In this document: piece after piece, positions 32,398 through 43,024 of the stretch
Position numbering within the stretch: position 1 is the first letter of the stretch
Layout: the number at the start of each line of letters is the position of its first letter
DNA from: Phytopythium helicoides
Taxonomy: Eukaryota; Oomycota; Peronosporomycetes; Pythiales; Pythiaceae
Direction: 5' to 3'
DNA: 64,000 bases
NCBI GenBank assembly: GCA_024867545.1
Contig: JANFNE010000033.1
Location: forward strand, 372,001-436,000
Translations under genes and position numbers: made by a program
Notes under the pieces: generated by a model
What the model was told of the DNA's origin: nothing
What the model saw: only the letters and a program-made list of their open reading frames with translations
Database searches by the model: none

Positions 32398-33410
32398 TGT
32401 GGTGAAGCAAATTTCAATTCTGACCAAGGTCCCGGACAATTTAGCGGCCGGCCGGACAGGCACCCGAAGAAATTGCAATTATGACCAAGCGCCGAGGCTA
32501 TCAGGCGGGCGTTCCAGTGTTGGCGAGAAATTATTTGCACTTCTGGCCAAGTGCTCGTGGGTTGTCCGAGTGTCGCCGGGAAGCTTGGGTACACCAGCCG
32601 GTGGCGGGTATGTACCCTCAGACGGTGACGGTCGGCAGTACCAGTAGACAGGTACACTGGCTGGTGGTGGGTATGTACCCCGGACGGTGGCGCCTGGACA
32701 GTGCCCGTAGCTGGGTACACTGGACGGTGGACAAGCGTGTACAGCCGACTGTGACAAGTGGCCGGTGGCGACAGTCTGGCCGGGTGAGCGGGCGGTGGCA
32801 GGAAGGTCGCCCAAGCTGCCATACAAAGGCCAGTCAAACGGCCCAAGGGACAGATGAAGAGACACCGCTGCTGGTCGGATGCGACTGCTCAGCGGAAGTA
32901 GGATTTTTATACTTGCATATTGTATAGGAGACAGTAGGAAGATGATGAAGCTATAAAGTAACCAATACAGAGCGGAATTTTCCAAGTCCGACGCAAGCAT
33001 CTGCGCAAGGTGAGTCGTGGGTGTGGGCTGGATATGACCGCCGGCTGCACCGACGCACATTGAGTGTCGTGGTTGCGCCCAAGGTCAGGCCAAGAGTTTA
33101 GAGTGCTTGGTGGCCCTGTGTGTGGGCCGAGCCGCTTTTAGTGCGGCGAAAGACCCATCAGCTGAGGGATTTCGGTCCGTCAGCTGCCGTGTAGTGCCTT
33201 GTGCACGTCGTCAGCTTCCTAGCTGAGGGCACGGAGTGCGAGTGCAGCTCGCTGGCTTGCTCGTAGCCAGCGGAGCGGTGTGTGTGTTGCTTGTTGAACC
33301 CTGTTCATACGTGTGCAACCCGGCTTATAGGGAAAGAACCTTGCCAAAAGGGAACACAACGTGAGGGGGGTTCGATACGCCTGTATTTTATTCAGTCACT
33401 ATATCACACA
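32398..33410 (+). repeat. 3' LTR of Element I (right end tentative)
   Basis: The start TGTGGTGAAG follows a polypurine tract and equals the proposed start of the Element III LTR. The end is placed at CACA (33407-33410), giving about 1013 bp, near the 1007 bp inferred for Element III. The partner LTR is outside the window, so the right edge is not proven. Two AGCGGAA words lie near 32892 and 32973. Confidence 0.55.
32586..32765 (+). repeat. Diverged direct repeats in the Element I LTR
   Basis: GGGTACACCAGCCGGTGG, AGGTACACTGGCTGGTGG and GGGTACACTGGACGGTGG begin about 65-75 bp apart. The first two are followed by GGGTATGTACCC. They look like decayed U3 repeats. Confidence 0.6.
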
Positions 33411-33469
33411 ACGATGTGGCATTGGCCACAGCCATTGCCGGACGACCCGCCGTCCGAGTCCGAGTAGGC

Positions 33470-34135
33470 ATGGCGCCGAGCTGGAGCTACATCTCGGCGA
33501 CGACCCAGAGCTGCTTGTCCACACCGAGCTATGACAACTACGTGCAGCCGCAAAGCTTGGATTTCGTGATGCCGCCGAGACAGAATACCTACCTGAACCA
33601 CCACCCGAGCGAGCCGAGGGCGAACCACCAGAGTATGTGTGGGGAGGCGAAGCTCCTGAGGAGTGAGATCAAGTTGTTAAACCAGCAACATCTCATGAAG
33701 TCCCAGCACCAACTTCTCCAGATCCAAGAACTGAAAACTCCAATTCAGACTCTGAAGATGGACCTAAGGATCAAAGATGCAGCTCTACAGCAAAATAAGA
33801 CCGAACAAGAAAGGAAGCGAAAGCGCGATGCCTCTCCCTCACAGCTCAAGAAGAAGGCCAAGATTATTCCTACTCTTTCCGGCATAGACCCTCAGCTACG
33901 GAAACGATTGACTACAAAAGAACTCAAGGCTCTGTTTACTGACCAAAAGCACAATCCATTGGATGTGAAGATAAGGGGTCACGTGCCGTCCAAAGTGTTG
34001 TATGTTAATTCTGAGCAAGTGGCGCACGTGTTCCAGTTCCCTACGTCGGCATTCAATACCAAACAATTCAAGCACGGGAACACGACTACGTGTATTTGCC
34101 ATGCAACCATTCTGGGTAACCTGTGCGATTTTTGA
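33470..34135 (+). CDS. Hypothetical basic protein, possibly a fragment (221 aa)
   Basis: This open frame just right of Element I was not recognised. Residues about 55-125 are helical, Gln/Leu/Lys-rich and probably coiled coil, followed by a basic cluster KRKRDASPSQLKKKAKII. The remainder (RKRLTTKELKALF, VNSEQVAHVFQF) suggests a folded piece. A second short frame, 34298-34648, may be its continuation after an intron or a frameshift, but no convincing splice pair was found. It may be a degraded repeat-derived gene. Confidence 0.35.
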   Translation: MAPSWSYISATTQSCLSTPSYDNYVQPQSLDFVMPPRQNTYLNHHPSEPRANHQSMCGEAKLLRSEIKLLNQQHLMKSQHQLLQIQELKTPIQTLKMDLRIKDAALQQNKTEQERKRKRDASPSQLKKKAKIIPTLSGIDPQLRKRLTTKELKALFTDQKHNPLDVKIRGHVPSKVLYVNSEQVAHVFQFPTSAFNTKQFKHGNTTTCICHATILGNLCDF

Positions 34136-34964
34136 CGATCCATGGTTTGTGAAAAGCATGTTCCTTCATCAAAACCGAGAAAATAACAGCCGAGCTTTAT
34201 CTGCTGTACTTGTCGTCGCTCCACAAATTAGGAAAAACTTGCAACTTCGATCGGCGTGTTGGTGAGCTTTCGGTGACTACAGGTTTTTTTTCCTATTGTG
34301 TTGAAGCGGGTGTTGAATGGCGATAATTTTTCTCGTGGTGAAAAGGCCTTGAACAAATACCTAAAAGACCAAGAGCTGTACTGTGCGACAACTTACCCGT
34401 CCGAATTGTGCCAGCTGAGGTGTGACAGCGACTTGCACAAAGTTCTTAGTTTTATGGACTCGCTTCACAACGATCTTTGGTTTGAAGGCGACGAAGATAC
34501 TCCCATTATTGTACGATCTCGTCCGGAGACAAATTGCTATTCGGAAGAAAGCGAGTGGACCATGGTTTGGCAAAAAAAAACTTGCGGGGAGATGGCTCAT
34601 GCTCGCCGAGTTCAGAGTTGGTTTTCTCCGCTGGGTACTTGCGATTAGCTCAATAGGTCTATCCTCGCCTGGAATTCGCCTTGCCAAAATGGCCACTTTA
34701 CCAACCAGTGCATACTTCGATGCTTGCATACTCAAACCAAGTAATGTATAAGGATATACAGGTGCCAGTTGCCTGGACTCACGATATATTTGACTTTTTC
34801 GTAATTCAGTACAGCGGAGTTAGTTGGGCACAGCAGCAGCATACTTAAACCAAGTTACGTATGGAATCACGTACTCTTTTCATAACTCAGTCTCAGTGAG
34901 TGCCTTTCTTTTTTGCTGAAAATCACATTGAAGGTGACCGCCGTTGGCACCAGCTCGAGCGGAG
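34136..34964 (+). other. Spacer with an uncertain 116-codon frame
   Basis: A frame at 34298-34648 (ends in WFSPLGTCD) has plausible amino-acid composition (KALNKYLKDQELYC, SFMDSLHNDLWFEGDED) but no known match and no clear promoter. The rest is AT-richer intergenic sequence leading to the thioesterase gene. Confidence 0.3.
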
Positions 34965-36473
34965 ATGGAGGCGCGCGGGCGCATCTCGGTGGCCGACACG
35001 CGCTGCGCGCACGCCGACGTGATCGTGAGTCCCGCGGCTTGCGCGGCTGCGAGGCTGCAAGACGGCTGGCCGACCGACTGAACGCCGCTGGTGCAGGGGA
35101 GCGAGGCGCTACGCGGCAAGCTGCTCGGGTCCGGGCCGATCCTCAAGAAGATTGACATGCTTGTGGCCGAGATCGCGCGCATGTGCGTTGCTGTGGGCTG
35201 TGACGGCGGCTCATCCGCACCGGTGAGCTCGTCGACTGACTTGTGACGCCGAGACGCTGCAGCGTGGCGCAGAGAACCGTCGTGACGGTGGCGTTCGACA
35301 CGTTCAAGCTGCTGCGCCCCGTGTTCCACGGAGACTTTGTGCGCCTCGAGGGCCGCGCGCTGAGCATCAACTCGTCCTCGATCGTGTGCCAGGCCAGCGT
35401 CTACCGCCGCGACTTCGCCACGGGCGAGTTCCAGCTCACGCACAACGCCATCGTGACGTTCGTCGCGCTCGACAAGAGCGGACGCCCGAGTGGCGGGCTG
35501 CCGGAGTTGTTCGATCCCCAGCGACCCGTGCAGTGCCAGCAACTGCGGGACATCGCGACCAAGCGCAAGGAGCTCAGCACGCGCTGGCGGAAGGCACAGG
35601 AGGATGTCACGGCTCTCGCGATGACGCAACCCATCACGCACGACATGATCCCCGTGCTGGACAGCGACGCTACCGCACCCGCGCGCAAAGTCAACATCCA
35701 GGACACTGTGATCGAGACTCGGAACAACTTCCTACTCAAGCACGCCAACCTCAACCGAAACGTATTTGGCGGTGTGCTCTTGGACTGGATGGTGAAGCTG
35801 TTTTGCGTGAAAAGCGGTTAGGCTCAGGGAGAAGGAGGGTCTTACGAATATTATGTCTGCATTCGGCAGGACCGCGCAGCGCTTTACTGCGCGCGGAACT
35901 TCACCAAGAACTACAACATGGTGACTGTCGGCATGAACCGCGTGCACTTCAAGCTCCCCATCAACCTCGACAACCTCGTGAGCATTCGGTCGCGCGTTTG
36001 TCGGGTCAAGTACGTTGTCGAGTCGTTCAACGCTTTCCCTGAAGGACGAGGATCGACCGTAGCTAACCCGCTCCGTGTCCAACATGGCATCGCCCAAACC
36101 AATGCAGGAAGTTCTCGGTCGAGATTGAGATCGCAGTGTACCGCGTGGAGCTCCCTCACAACGTGCAGAAGCTATCGCATACGGGGTGGGAAAGCTGTCC
36201 GATGGCTGTCATGGTGCCACCACCGCTGACGACGCCTGTATGTGTTTTTCCAGCTACTTTGAGGTGCTGAATCTGGAAGAAGACAACCGCCGACGCGAGA
36301 TCCATATCGGAGTGACCGCTTCGGAAGCAGACCAAGAGGGAATGGCTGCGCTCATGCGCGCGTGCCGTCGACAGCAATTCGAGCAGGAAGACGCGGAGTT
36401 GCTGTCCATGCCACCGATCCCTGTTGCGCTGTCCAACAAGTTCGTCGATGACAGTCCACGGTCGAGTCTGTAG
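34965..36473 (+). CDS. Acyl-CoA thioesterase, double hotdog (375 aa, six exons)
   Basis: Exons are 34965-35024, 35097-35182, 35263-35806, 35870-36009, 36108-36185 and 36254-36473. The introns are 72, 80, 63, 98 and 68 nt, all GT-AG, several with CTRAC branch sites, and all phases agree. The first hotdog spans about residues 20-145 (TVVTVAFDTFKLLRPVFHGD, FQLTHNAIVTFVALDKSG). The second begins near NRNVFGGVLLDWM and continues NMVTVGMNRVHFKLP. This is the ACOT9-like layout, hydrolysing acyl-CoA to fatty acid and CoA, probably in mitochondria. The N-terminus is short and exon 1 is the least certain. Exons 4-6 lie in an inverted duplication whose other copy is truncated. Confidence 0.8.
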
Positions 36474-37712
36474 ACTCTGAACCGGAGACTCGAGCGAGGA
36501 GCTTCCATGTACTGGATTGGACGTTATCAGGCGACAGAAAATGAAGCCGCATGCCTGTATTTTTCCACTCCATCCATTGGACGTTTGTTTGGTCCGCACA
36601 GATGTGGACACAGTCCGAATGTGTCGGGTCACAATCTAGTCCGTTCAAATGGTATTTGCACACAGTTTTGCTGAAGCACATTAGCACATTTTGGTGCCAC
36701 CGCCCTGCTCACGCACCTACACCATAGTGAATCCAAGTGAAATCTATGGTTTTATTTCCTGGTGCCCCCTGTCGCCTCGTGCCCATTAGAGAGGTCTAAT
36801 GTAGGTATCGAATTCACTTGGATTTAGTATTGAAGCTGCTTCTGAAACCAGCCAATCAGAGGCCGCCTCTTACATATTTACAGTCGGACCAAATGAGTTT
36901 CAATTGACAACAAACCAAGCAGAAAACGGACACGAGTCGAGTCGCCGCGTCCGCCTATCATCACACTTGAAAATTGTATGAGGTGATGGTTTTTTGGCCT
37001 CAACCTATTTCTGTGGCAACATTACGATATGAAAAATAAAGGTTCGACTATCTCGCAGGTCTCTCACAACCGCGACACGTTTTGTGCTGTGCAGCACTCT
37101 TTTTTGGCAGCGGTGTGATCCCATGTGTTGCCGCCGTTCACTTGCTCTTCGCGAAAGAAACCACCGACAATATTGGACAGCTGCGAGAGACTGATGATTT
37201 TTTTCCCTCACTCGCCGAGAACTTTCGCTCGCCGCGGGTTTTTACATGTCGGTCAGAGATGACCGCACGAGACGATGCTTTTGGATCTGGGAGTCATTTG
37301 GAGGTGAGATATTATGCTGTCCAAAGATTGGGAGCAAAAGCGTCGTCGTCACCCGCCTTTCCGCCTTGACAGCTCTGTGACGCTGGTGAACTTTAGGCGT
37401 GATTTGCTGTTGCAGCGAGCGAGAGAGAGAGAGAGAGAGAAGGCTGTGAGTCAAGTTTACGTGTGTACACGCAGTGAGGCTGTGTGGATCGATGACGCTG
37501 GTTGCTTGGTAGAGTCTTGGCCGGTTTGCTTACTTTGTCTTCATCATGAGATCGTGCGGTGTTTCCCGAAATGATTGTACCGTATCCCCGCGGTGTCTGT
37601 CTGACGAGGCGAATGAATGGGCTACATGTAGCTAGCTGGTTGGAAGCGCCTGTCATCTTGTCGGTGCGGTTGCGGTGAGTAGCGCGGGAGGTGGTGGCTC
37701 GTGAGATCTCGA
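35883..37712 (+). repeat. Left arm of a large inverted duplication
   Basis: Nearly identical in inverse orientation to 41029-42900. The arm carries thioesterase exons 4-6 and about 1.2 kb of downstream sequence with a (GA)n tract near 37420-37440. It ends at GAGATCTCGA. No supported gene was seen in 36474-37712. Confidence 0.92.
36728..36826. repeat. Small element with 16-bp inverted ends (MITE-like)
   Basis: TGAATCCAAGTGAAAT at the left and AATTCACTTGGATTTA at the right are inverted with 14 of 16 matches. No convincing target duplication was seen. A second copy sits in the other duplication arm, near 41957-42056. Confidence 0.4.
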
Positions 37713-38114
37713 ATGGTGCGTTGTAACGTTAGTCCAGAGGTTGCGCTGGACCATGATCGTCCCAAGTGCAGTGCTGCACCGTCGCTTCTTCAGATCGCTT
37801 CTTCAGCTTGGGTCGCGATGAGCTTCAGATGCGGACGGATCGGATTTTTTTGCTGGATCTCGAGTGAACCCATTGCTCTCTCCCTCCCACTGCCATAGGG
37901 AGCTATGTAGTTTGTTCTAGTGAGCGATGGTCACAGCCACCCCATCAAGCCAAGACGAGCAAAAGTCCAGCTTGCATCTACAGTACATCGTGTCTAGAAC
38001 AGTTTGATTGGATTTATAGTGTACGACGGGGTCGTCTTTCATGATAGCTTGTGTCGGTCTTGTACGCACCCCGAGTGCGTTGGGAGGGAGGTGATTGATG
38101 CGATTCCAACCGCG
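37713..38114. other. Unique spacer inside the inverted duplication
   Basis: About 400 bp downstream of the helical-repeat gene with no supported ORF. It probably holds that gene's 3' UTR. Confidence 0.4.
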
Positions 38115-40649
38115 TCATCGCGAGAGCTTCATGGCGGGGAGCGGCGCTGGACGATCTCTCGTCGACTTGCCTTTGCTGCTACTCGACCCGGAGGCGCTCT
38201 TGACCTCAAAGGCCGGTGTCGGAACGCGCTCGTGCAGCGACAGCTGCCGCGCGTACGCAAAGTACGTCTGCACGTGCACCTTGTACTCCTTGATGGAGCG
38301 CTCCACGACTGCGAAGGGCACATTGTCGGCCCACGAAGGCGGCAGAGGCTTGGCTGAAACGGGTTTCCGAGAGTTGCCGCGCCGCTTGGCACGAGTCACG
38401 TGGTTGTAGCGAGCAAGAAGCTGGTACAATGGTGTGTCGAAAACGTCCCAGTTCACCCCTGTCGACGTTCGCACGAGACCCGGGATCTCAAACAGCTGCG
38501 CAGCCTCGGCCCCCATGATGTTCTCATCGGACTTGGCACACAGCACGAGTCGGTTGCCTGGGTACGTCAGGTACAGCACAATGTGGTAGAAGCAATATCG
38601 TACGTCGCGGTTCCAATGAAGGAACAGGCGGCGGAATTGCGCGGCAAAGAGCTCTATCAACTGCCCCTGAAGCGTAATTGACAGGTGTTCAAAGTGCTTG
38701 AGAAGGAACAGCTCCGTGTGCTTGAGAATTGTAAAGTGCTCCGACTCCATGAGGCAAGTGAAGACGAAGTGCAACAGCTCCGTGTCCGCACACGGCGACG
38801 ATCGGGCCGAATGCTGAGGCTGCACTTCGTTCACAAAGTACGACGGGAATTCGACCATGAGCTTCCCGAGGTACTGCAGGCATAGCTCGACGTGGTGCGG
38901 GAGTAGATAGTTGGTGCGCTCGAACACGTTGAGCATGAACTCGCGGATGAACTGCGGGTCATCGTGCATCAAGATCATCACTTGGGCGTAGAAAAAACTC
39001 GTGGCTTGCTTCTTGTCGCTGCTGCTGTCGTTACTGCCAACGCTGTTGCGGTCAGACGCGATTGAGAACGAGTCGCGAACACCATGGTCGTCCTTGCCTG
39101 TTGCTGCACGCTCTTCGACTTCGTTCTCCTGCCACGTGGGCTCCATTTCCGTCAGCTGTGCCTCGAAAATCGTCCCGGTCGAGGCAAGAATGACTTGTTT
39201 GATGACAGGAAAGCCCGGAACTGTTCCCCACTCGATTTGGCCCATCGCCAGCTGAGGAGACAGATGCTGCACCAAATGCGCAACTAGACGAATGCGAGCG
39301 TCGTTGTCCTTCAGGAGCTGTGTCACAAGCATCGTGGGCTGGACCCAGCCATCGTCCTGGCTGAACGGACCCATGCACTGGTGGCACTTGATGCTGATGC
39401 ACTGGTTCCACTGGAACATGGTCTGGCTCATCTCTTCATACCGAGACTTGGTGCGACTCATCAGCTGCGTGTTCGACGACGAGAAGCGCGATTTCCGCTC
39501 GGAGGTCGCGTGCTGCGCATTCTTTAGCGACTCGAGCATCTGCTCGCGCATGTACGGCACGCGCGTGTAGCTAAGTGCGACAAGAGTAGAGAACAGCGTC
39601 CGGGCGACCTCACAGCTCTTGGGCTTGGCGAGTAGGATCATTGGGAATGGCGATGTCGGGTCGGCACTCCCGTGCACCGCGGCGTATGCGAACAGCAGCG
39701 TCTGCTGATGCAGCTCTAGGTATTTGCGCGCGATATCACACAGAGAGCGCTCGGCCTCTGACTGCTTCTCCTTCTTCTTGAGGCTCTTGCGGGACGACTT
39801 GCGCGTCGGGTGCACGAGCACGGACTGGCGAGTCGGCGGGATTGCGACGACGACCGAGTTGGAGCGCTCACCGCGGAAGCTGGAGGCGCTGACGCTGCTG
39901 CGGCGTCGAGGCTTGGCCTCCTGCTGGTGTGTCTTACAGCCGCCATGCGCGAGCACGAGGAAGAGCGAGTCGAACTCCTGGCGCTGCGCGAGCGTGAGCA
40001 CGAGGCTGATGGCGGCGAGCTCAAGTTGACTCTGCTCCTCGAGCATAGCGGCGAAGTGGTGTCCACCGTGCGGTTGCGAGACCGTGTTGCGCGTGGTGGC
40101 TTGTCGTCCGGCGCGGAGCACGCGCAGCATGCAGTCCCATAGCTGCAGCAGCTGGTCGGCGGCGGCGGGCAGCGGCACGGCACGGGTGGAGCGTTTGCCG
40201 TAGAGCGTAGCGCGTCCGTCCGCGAAGCTGATGCGGCTATTGCCGAGCGCGGCGCCGTCTTCGCTGGCGCGTGCGTCGTCGTCGGCCAGCAGCGCGAGCA
40301 GACGCTCGAGCGTCTTTGGCTGCAGCGGGTCTGCGCGCTTGCGCAGCGGTCCGGCGGAGGCCGAGAGGCTGCTGAGGCGCGGCGCTGCGGCCCCGGCCCC
40401 GTCGCCGTCGAGCAGCTCGAGCGTGGCGGGCGTCTGCTGCGAGACGGCGCGCAGCAGGCGGAAGAAGGCCGAGGGCAGCTCCACCTCGTTGCAGGCGGCC
40501 GAGAGCACGAAGCGGCTGTTGGCGGCGGCGGCGGCGGCGGCAGGCGCCAGCGCGCGCTTGTCGGCCGCGCGCTCGGCCTCGCGGCGCTCCTTGCGCTGGA
40601 ACGGCCGCACCAGCCGCGCCACGAAGCGCGACAGCCCGCCCTGCGTCAT
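38115..40649 (-). CDS. Helical-repeat protein of unknown function (844 aa)
   Basis: This is a single exon. The frame extends upstream to 40844, but I choose ATG 40649 because the protein-like sequence starts there (MTQGGLSRFVARLVRPF). It has an Ala-rich tract near residue 40, Ser/Arg-rich linkers, and a C-terminal half of alternating amphipathic helices (QFIREFMLNVFERTNY, LFLLKHFEHLSITLQG, RLFLHWNRDVRYCFYHI) typical of HEAT/ARM-like solenoids. CHQC in the middle is an isolated cysteine pair. No known domain was recognised. The gene lies alone between the two arms of the inverted duplication, so arm recombination would invert it as a unit. Confidence 0.75.
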   Translation of the reverse strand: MTQGGLSRFVARLVRPFQRKERREAERAADKRALAPAAAAAAANSRFVLSAACNEVELPSAFFRLLRAVSQQTPATLELLDGDGAGAAAPRLSSLSASAGPLRKRADPLQPKTLERLLALLADDDARASEDGAALGNSRISFADGRATLYGKRSTRAVPLPAAADQLLQLWDCMLRVLRAGRQATTRNTVSQPHGGHHFAAMLEEQSQLELAAISLVLTLAQRQEFDSLFLVLAHGGCKTHQQEAKPRRRSSVSASSFRGERSNSVVVAIPPTRQSVLVHPTRKSSRKSLKKKEKQSEAERSLCDIARKYLELHQQTLLFAYAAVHGSADPTSPFPMILLAKPKSCEVARTLFSTLVALSYTRVPYMREQMLESLKNAQHATSERKSRFSSSNTQLMSRTKSRYEEMSQTMFQWNQCISIKCHQCMGPFSQDDGWVQPTMLVTQLLKDNDARIRLVAHLVQHLSPQLAMGQIEWGTVPGFPVIKQVILASTGTIFEAQLTEMEPTWQENEVEERAATGKDDHGVRDSFSIASDRNSVGSNDSSSDKKQATSFFYAQVMILMHDDPQFIREFMLNVFERTNYLLPHHVELCLQYLGKLMVEFPSYFVNEVQPQHSARSSPCADTELLHFVFTCLMESEHFTILKHTELFLLKHFEHLSITLQGQLIELFAAQFRRLFLHWNRDVRYCFYHIVLYLTYPGNRLVLCAKSDENIMGAEAAQLFEIPGLVRTSTGVNWDVFDTPLYQLLARYNHVTRAKRRGNSRKPVSAKPLPPSWADNVPFAVVERSIKEYKVHVQTYFAYARQLSLHERVPTPAFEVKSASGSSSSKGKSTRDRPAPLPAMKLSR

Positions 40650-41028
40650 GGGCCACGCGACGCGCGAGAGCTCGGATTGCGGAATGGCGAGGCGCGCGGC
40701 CGCTCGGCGAGGAGGAAAGGACGGTCGGGCTCTCTCGATGCAACACGACTGAACTCTATTGTACAGTACGCATGGAGATTCGCTCTGTACGGTACGAAGA
40801 GAGTGGTCCGACTCGCGTCTATGTCCTGCTCCCTCTGTTGCCAAAGATGGACTGCTCAGCAGCTACTTTTGTCAAAAAGAGACCTTAAAAAAACTGCTCA
40901 TGGAGCCACTCCGAAACCCGTTTTGTCACGTGGAGACGCCCTTTCGCCGTTTGTATGCGACGTCCGAAATGGGTTCACACAATCTGGGTGCTGGCTCCGC
41001 CTCCGGCACTTATGTCGGTCTTCTTGCC

Positions 41029-42900
41029 TCGAGATCTCACGAGCCACCACCTCCCGCGCTACTCACCGCAACTGCACCGACAAGATGACAGGCGCCTCCA
41101 ACCAGCTAGCTACATGTAGCCCATTCATTCGCCTCGTCAGACAGACACCGTGGGGATACGGTACAATCATTTCGGGAAACACCGCACGATCTCATGATGA
41201 AGACAAAGTAAGCAAACCAGCCAAGACTCTACCAAGCAGCCAGCATCAGCGATTCACACACCCTCACTGCGTGTACACACGTACACTTGACTCACAGCCT
41301 TCTCTCTCTCTCTCTCTCTCGCTCGCTGCAACAGCAAATCACGCCTAAAGTTCACCAGCGTCACAGAGCTGTCAAGGCGGAAAGGCGGGTGACGACGACG
41401 CTTTTGCTCCCAATCTTTGGACAGCATAATATCTCACCTCCAAATGACTCCCAGATCCAAAAGCATCGTCTCGTGCGGTCATCTCTGACCGACATGTAAA
41501 AACCCGCGGCGAGCGAAAGTTCTCGGCGAGTGAGGGAAAAAAATCATCAGTCTCTCGCAGCTGTCCAATATTGTCGGTGGTTTCTTTCGCGAAGAGCAAG
41601 TGAACGGCGGCAACACATGGGATCAAGCGGGGCTGAGAAGTCAGATGTGTGGAGGGTCAATGGGTACACCGCTGCCAAAAAAGAGTGCTGCACAGCACAA
41701 AACGTGTCGCGCTTGTGAGAGACCTGCGAGATAGTCGAACCTTTATTTTTCATATCGTAATGTTGCCACAGAAATAGGTTGAGGCCAAAAAACCATCACC
41801 TCATACAATTTTCAAGTGTGACGATAGGCGGACGCGGCGACTCGACTCGTGTCCGTTTTCTGCTTGGTTTGTTGTCAATTGAAACTCATTTGGTCCGACT
41901 GTAAATATGTAAGAGGCGGCCTCTGATTGGCTGGTTCCAGAAGCAGCTTCAATACTAAATCCAAGTGAATTCGATACCTACATTAGACCTCTCTAATGGG
42001 CACGAGGCGACAGGGGGCACCAGGAAATAAAACCATAGATTTCACTTGGATTCACTATGGTGTAGGTGCGTGAGCAGGGCGGTGGCACCAAAATGTGCTA
42101 ATGTGCTTCAGCAAAACTGTGTGCAAATACCATTTGAACGGACTAGATTGTGACCCGACACATTCGGACTGTGTCCACATCTGTGCGGACCAAACAAACG
42201 TCCAATGGATGGAGTGGAAAAATACAGGCATGCGGCTTCATTTTCTGTCGCCTGATAACGTCCGACCCAGTACATGGAAGCTCCTCGCTCGAGTCTCCGG
42301 TTCAGAGTCTACAGACTCGACCGTGGACTGTCATCGACGAACTTGTTGGACAGCGCAACAGGGATCGGTGGCATGGACAGCAACTCCGCGTCTTCCTGCT
42401 CGAATTGCTGTCGACGGCACGCGCGCATGAGCGCAGCCATTCCCTCTTGGTCTGCTTCCGAAGCGGTCACTCCGATATGGATCTCGCGTCGGCGGTTGTC
42501 TTCCTCCAGATTCAGCACCTCAAAGTAGCTGGAAAAACACATACAGCCGTCGTCAGCGGTGGTGGCACCATGACAGCCATCGGACAGCTTTCCCACCCCG
42601 TATGCGATAGCTTCTGCACGTTGTGAGGGAGCTCCACGCGGTACACTGCGATTTCAATCTCGACCGAGAACTTCCTGCGTTGGTTTGGGCGATGTCATGT
42701 TGGACACGGAGCGGGTTAGCTACGGTCGATCCTCGTCCCTCCGGGAAAGCGTTGAACGACTCGACAACGTACTTGACCCGACACACGCGCGACCGAATGC
42801 TCACGAGGTTGTCGAGGTTGATGGGGAGCTTGAAGTGCACGCGGTTCATGCCGACAGTCACCATGTTGTAGTTCTTGGTGAAGCTCCGCGCGCAGTAACG
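41029..42900 (-). repeat. Right arm of the large inverted duplication
   Basis: Inverse copy of 35883-37712 with scattered single-base differences and one extra segment of about 43 bp near 41630-41670. The inner edge is at TCGAGATCTC. The outer edge breaks inside thioesterase exon 4. Apart from the exon copies at 42309-42900, no supported gene was seen in it. Confidence 0.92.
42309..42900 (-). pseudogene. 5'-truncated acyl-CoA thioesterase copy
   Basis: It contains most of exon 4 and all of exons 5 and 6 of the thioesterase, with the splice signals kept, but no exons 1-3, no first hotdog domain and no promoter. It is a by-product of the inverted duplication. The Rieske gene starts 125 bp further on. 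Confidence 0.85.
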
Positions 42901-43024
42901 CGATGCTCACAGCCTCATCCCCACCGCGCGCTCACAAATCTCGCGACTTCAGCACGACGCAAGCCGAGCCAGCAGCAGCGTGCTGTTTTTTACGGGACAG
43001 TCAAAAGTGCCCACCAAGTCCAGC

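Larger units (their letters stand above)
1..33410 (+). mobile_element. Element I: outer Ty3/Gypsy chromovirus, interrupted by IV-a and II
   Basis: The element reads gag (1-1167), protease and reverse transcriptase (8694-10869), then the rest of RT, two RNase H domains, integrase and chromodomain (25434-29031), an antisense gene (32263-29123) and a 3' LTR (from 32398). The pieces are separated by complete insertions at 1195-8693 and 10870-25433. Each insertion has a target duplication, and the reading frame is kept across both joins. The 5' LTR and gag N-terminus lie outside the window. The right boundary is set by a terminal CACA near 33410 and is uncertain. The whole element is rich in the word AGCGGAA/TTCCGCT. 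Confidence 0.85.

Noticed and set aside
35807..35869. In-frame TAG suggesting the thioesterase is a pseudogene
   Set aside because: The stop lies inside a 63-nt GT-AG intron whose removal keeps frame and hotdog homology.
37417..37440. (GA)n tract as a regulatory element
   Set aside because: Simple microsatellite, present in both duplication arms by copying.
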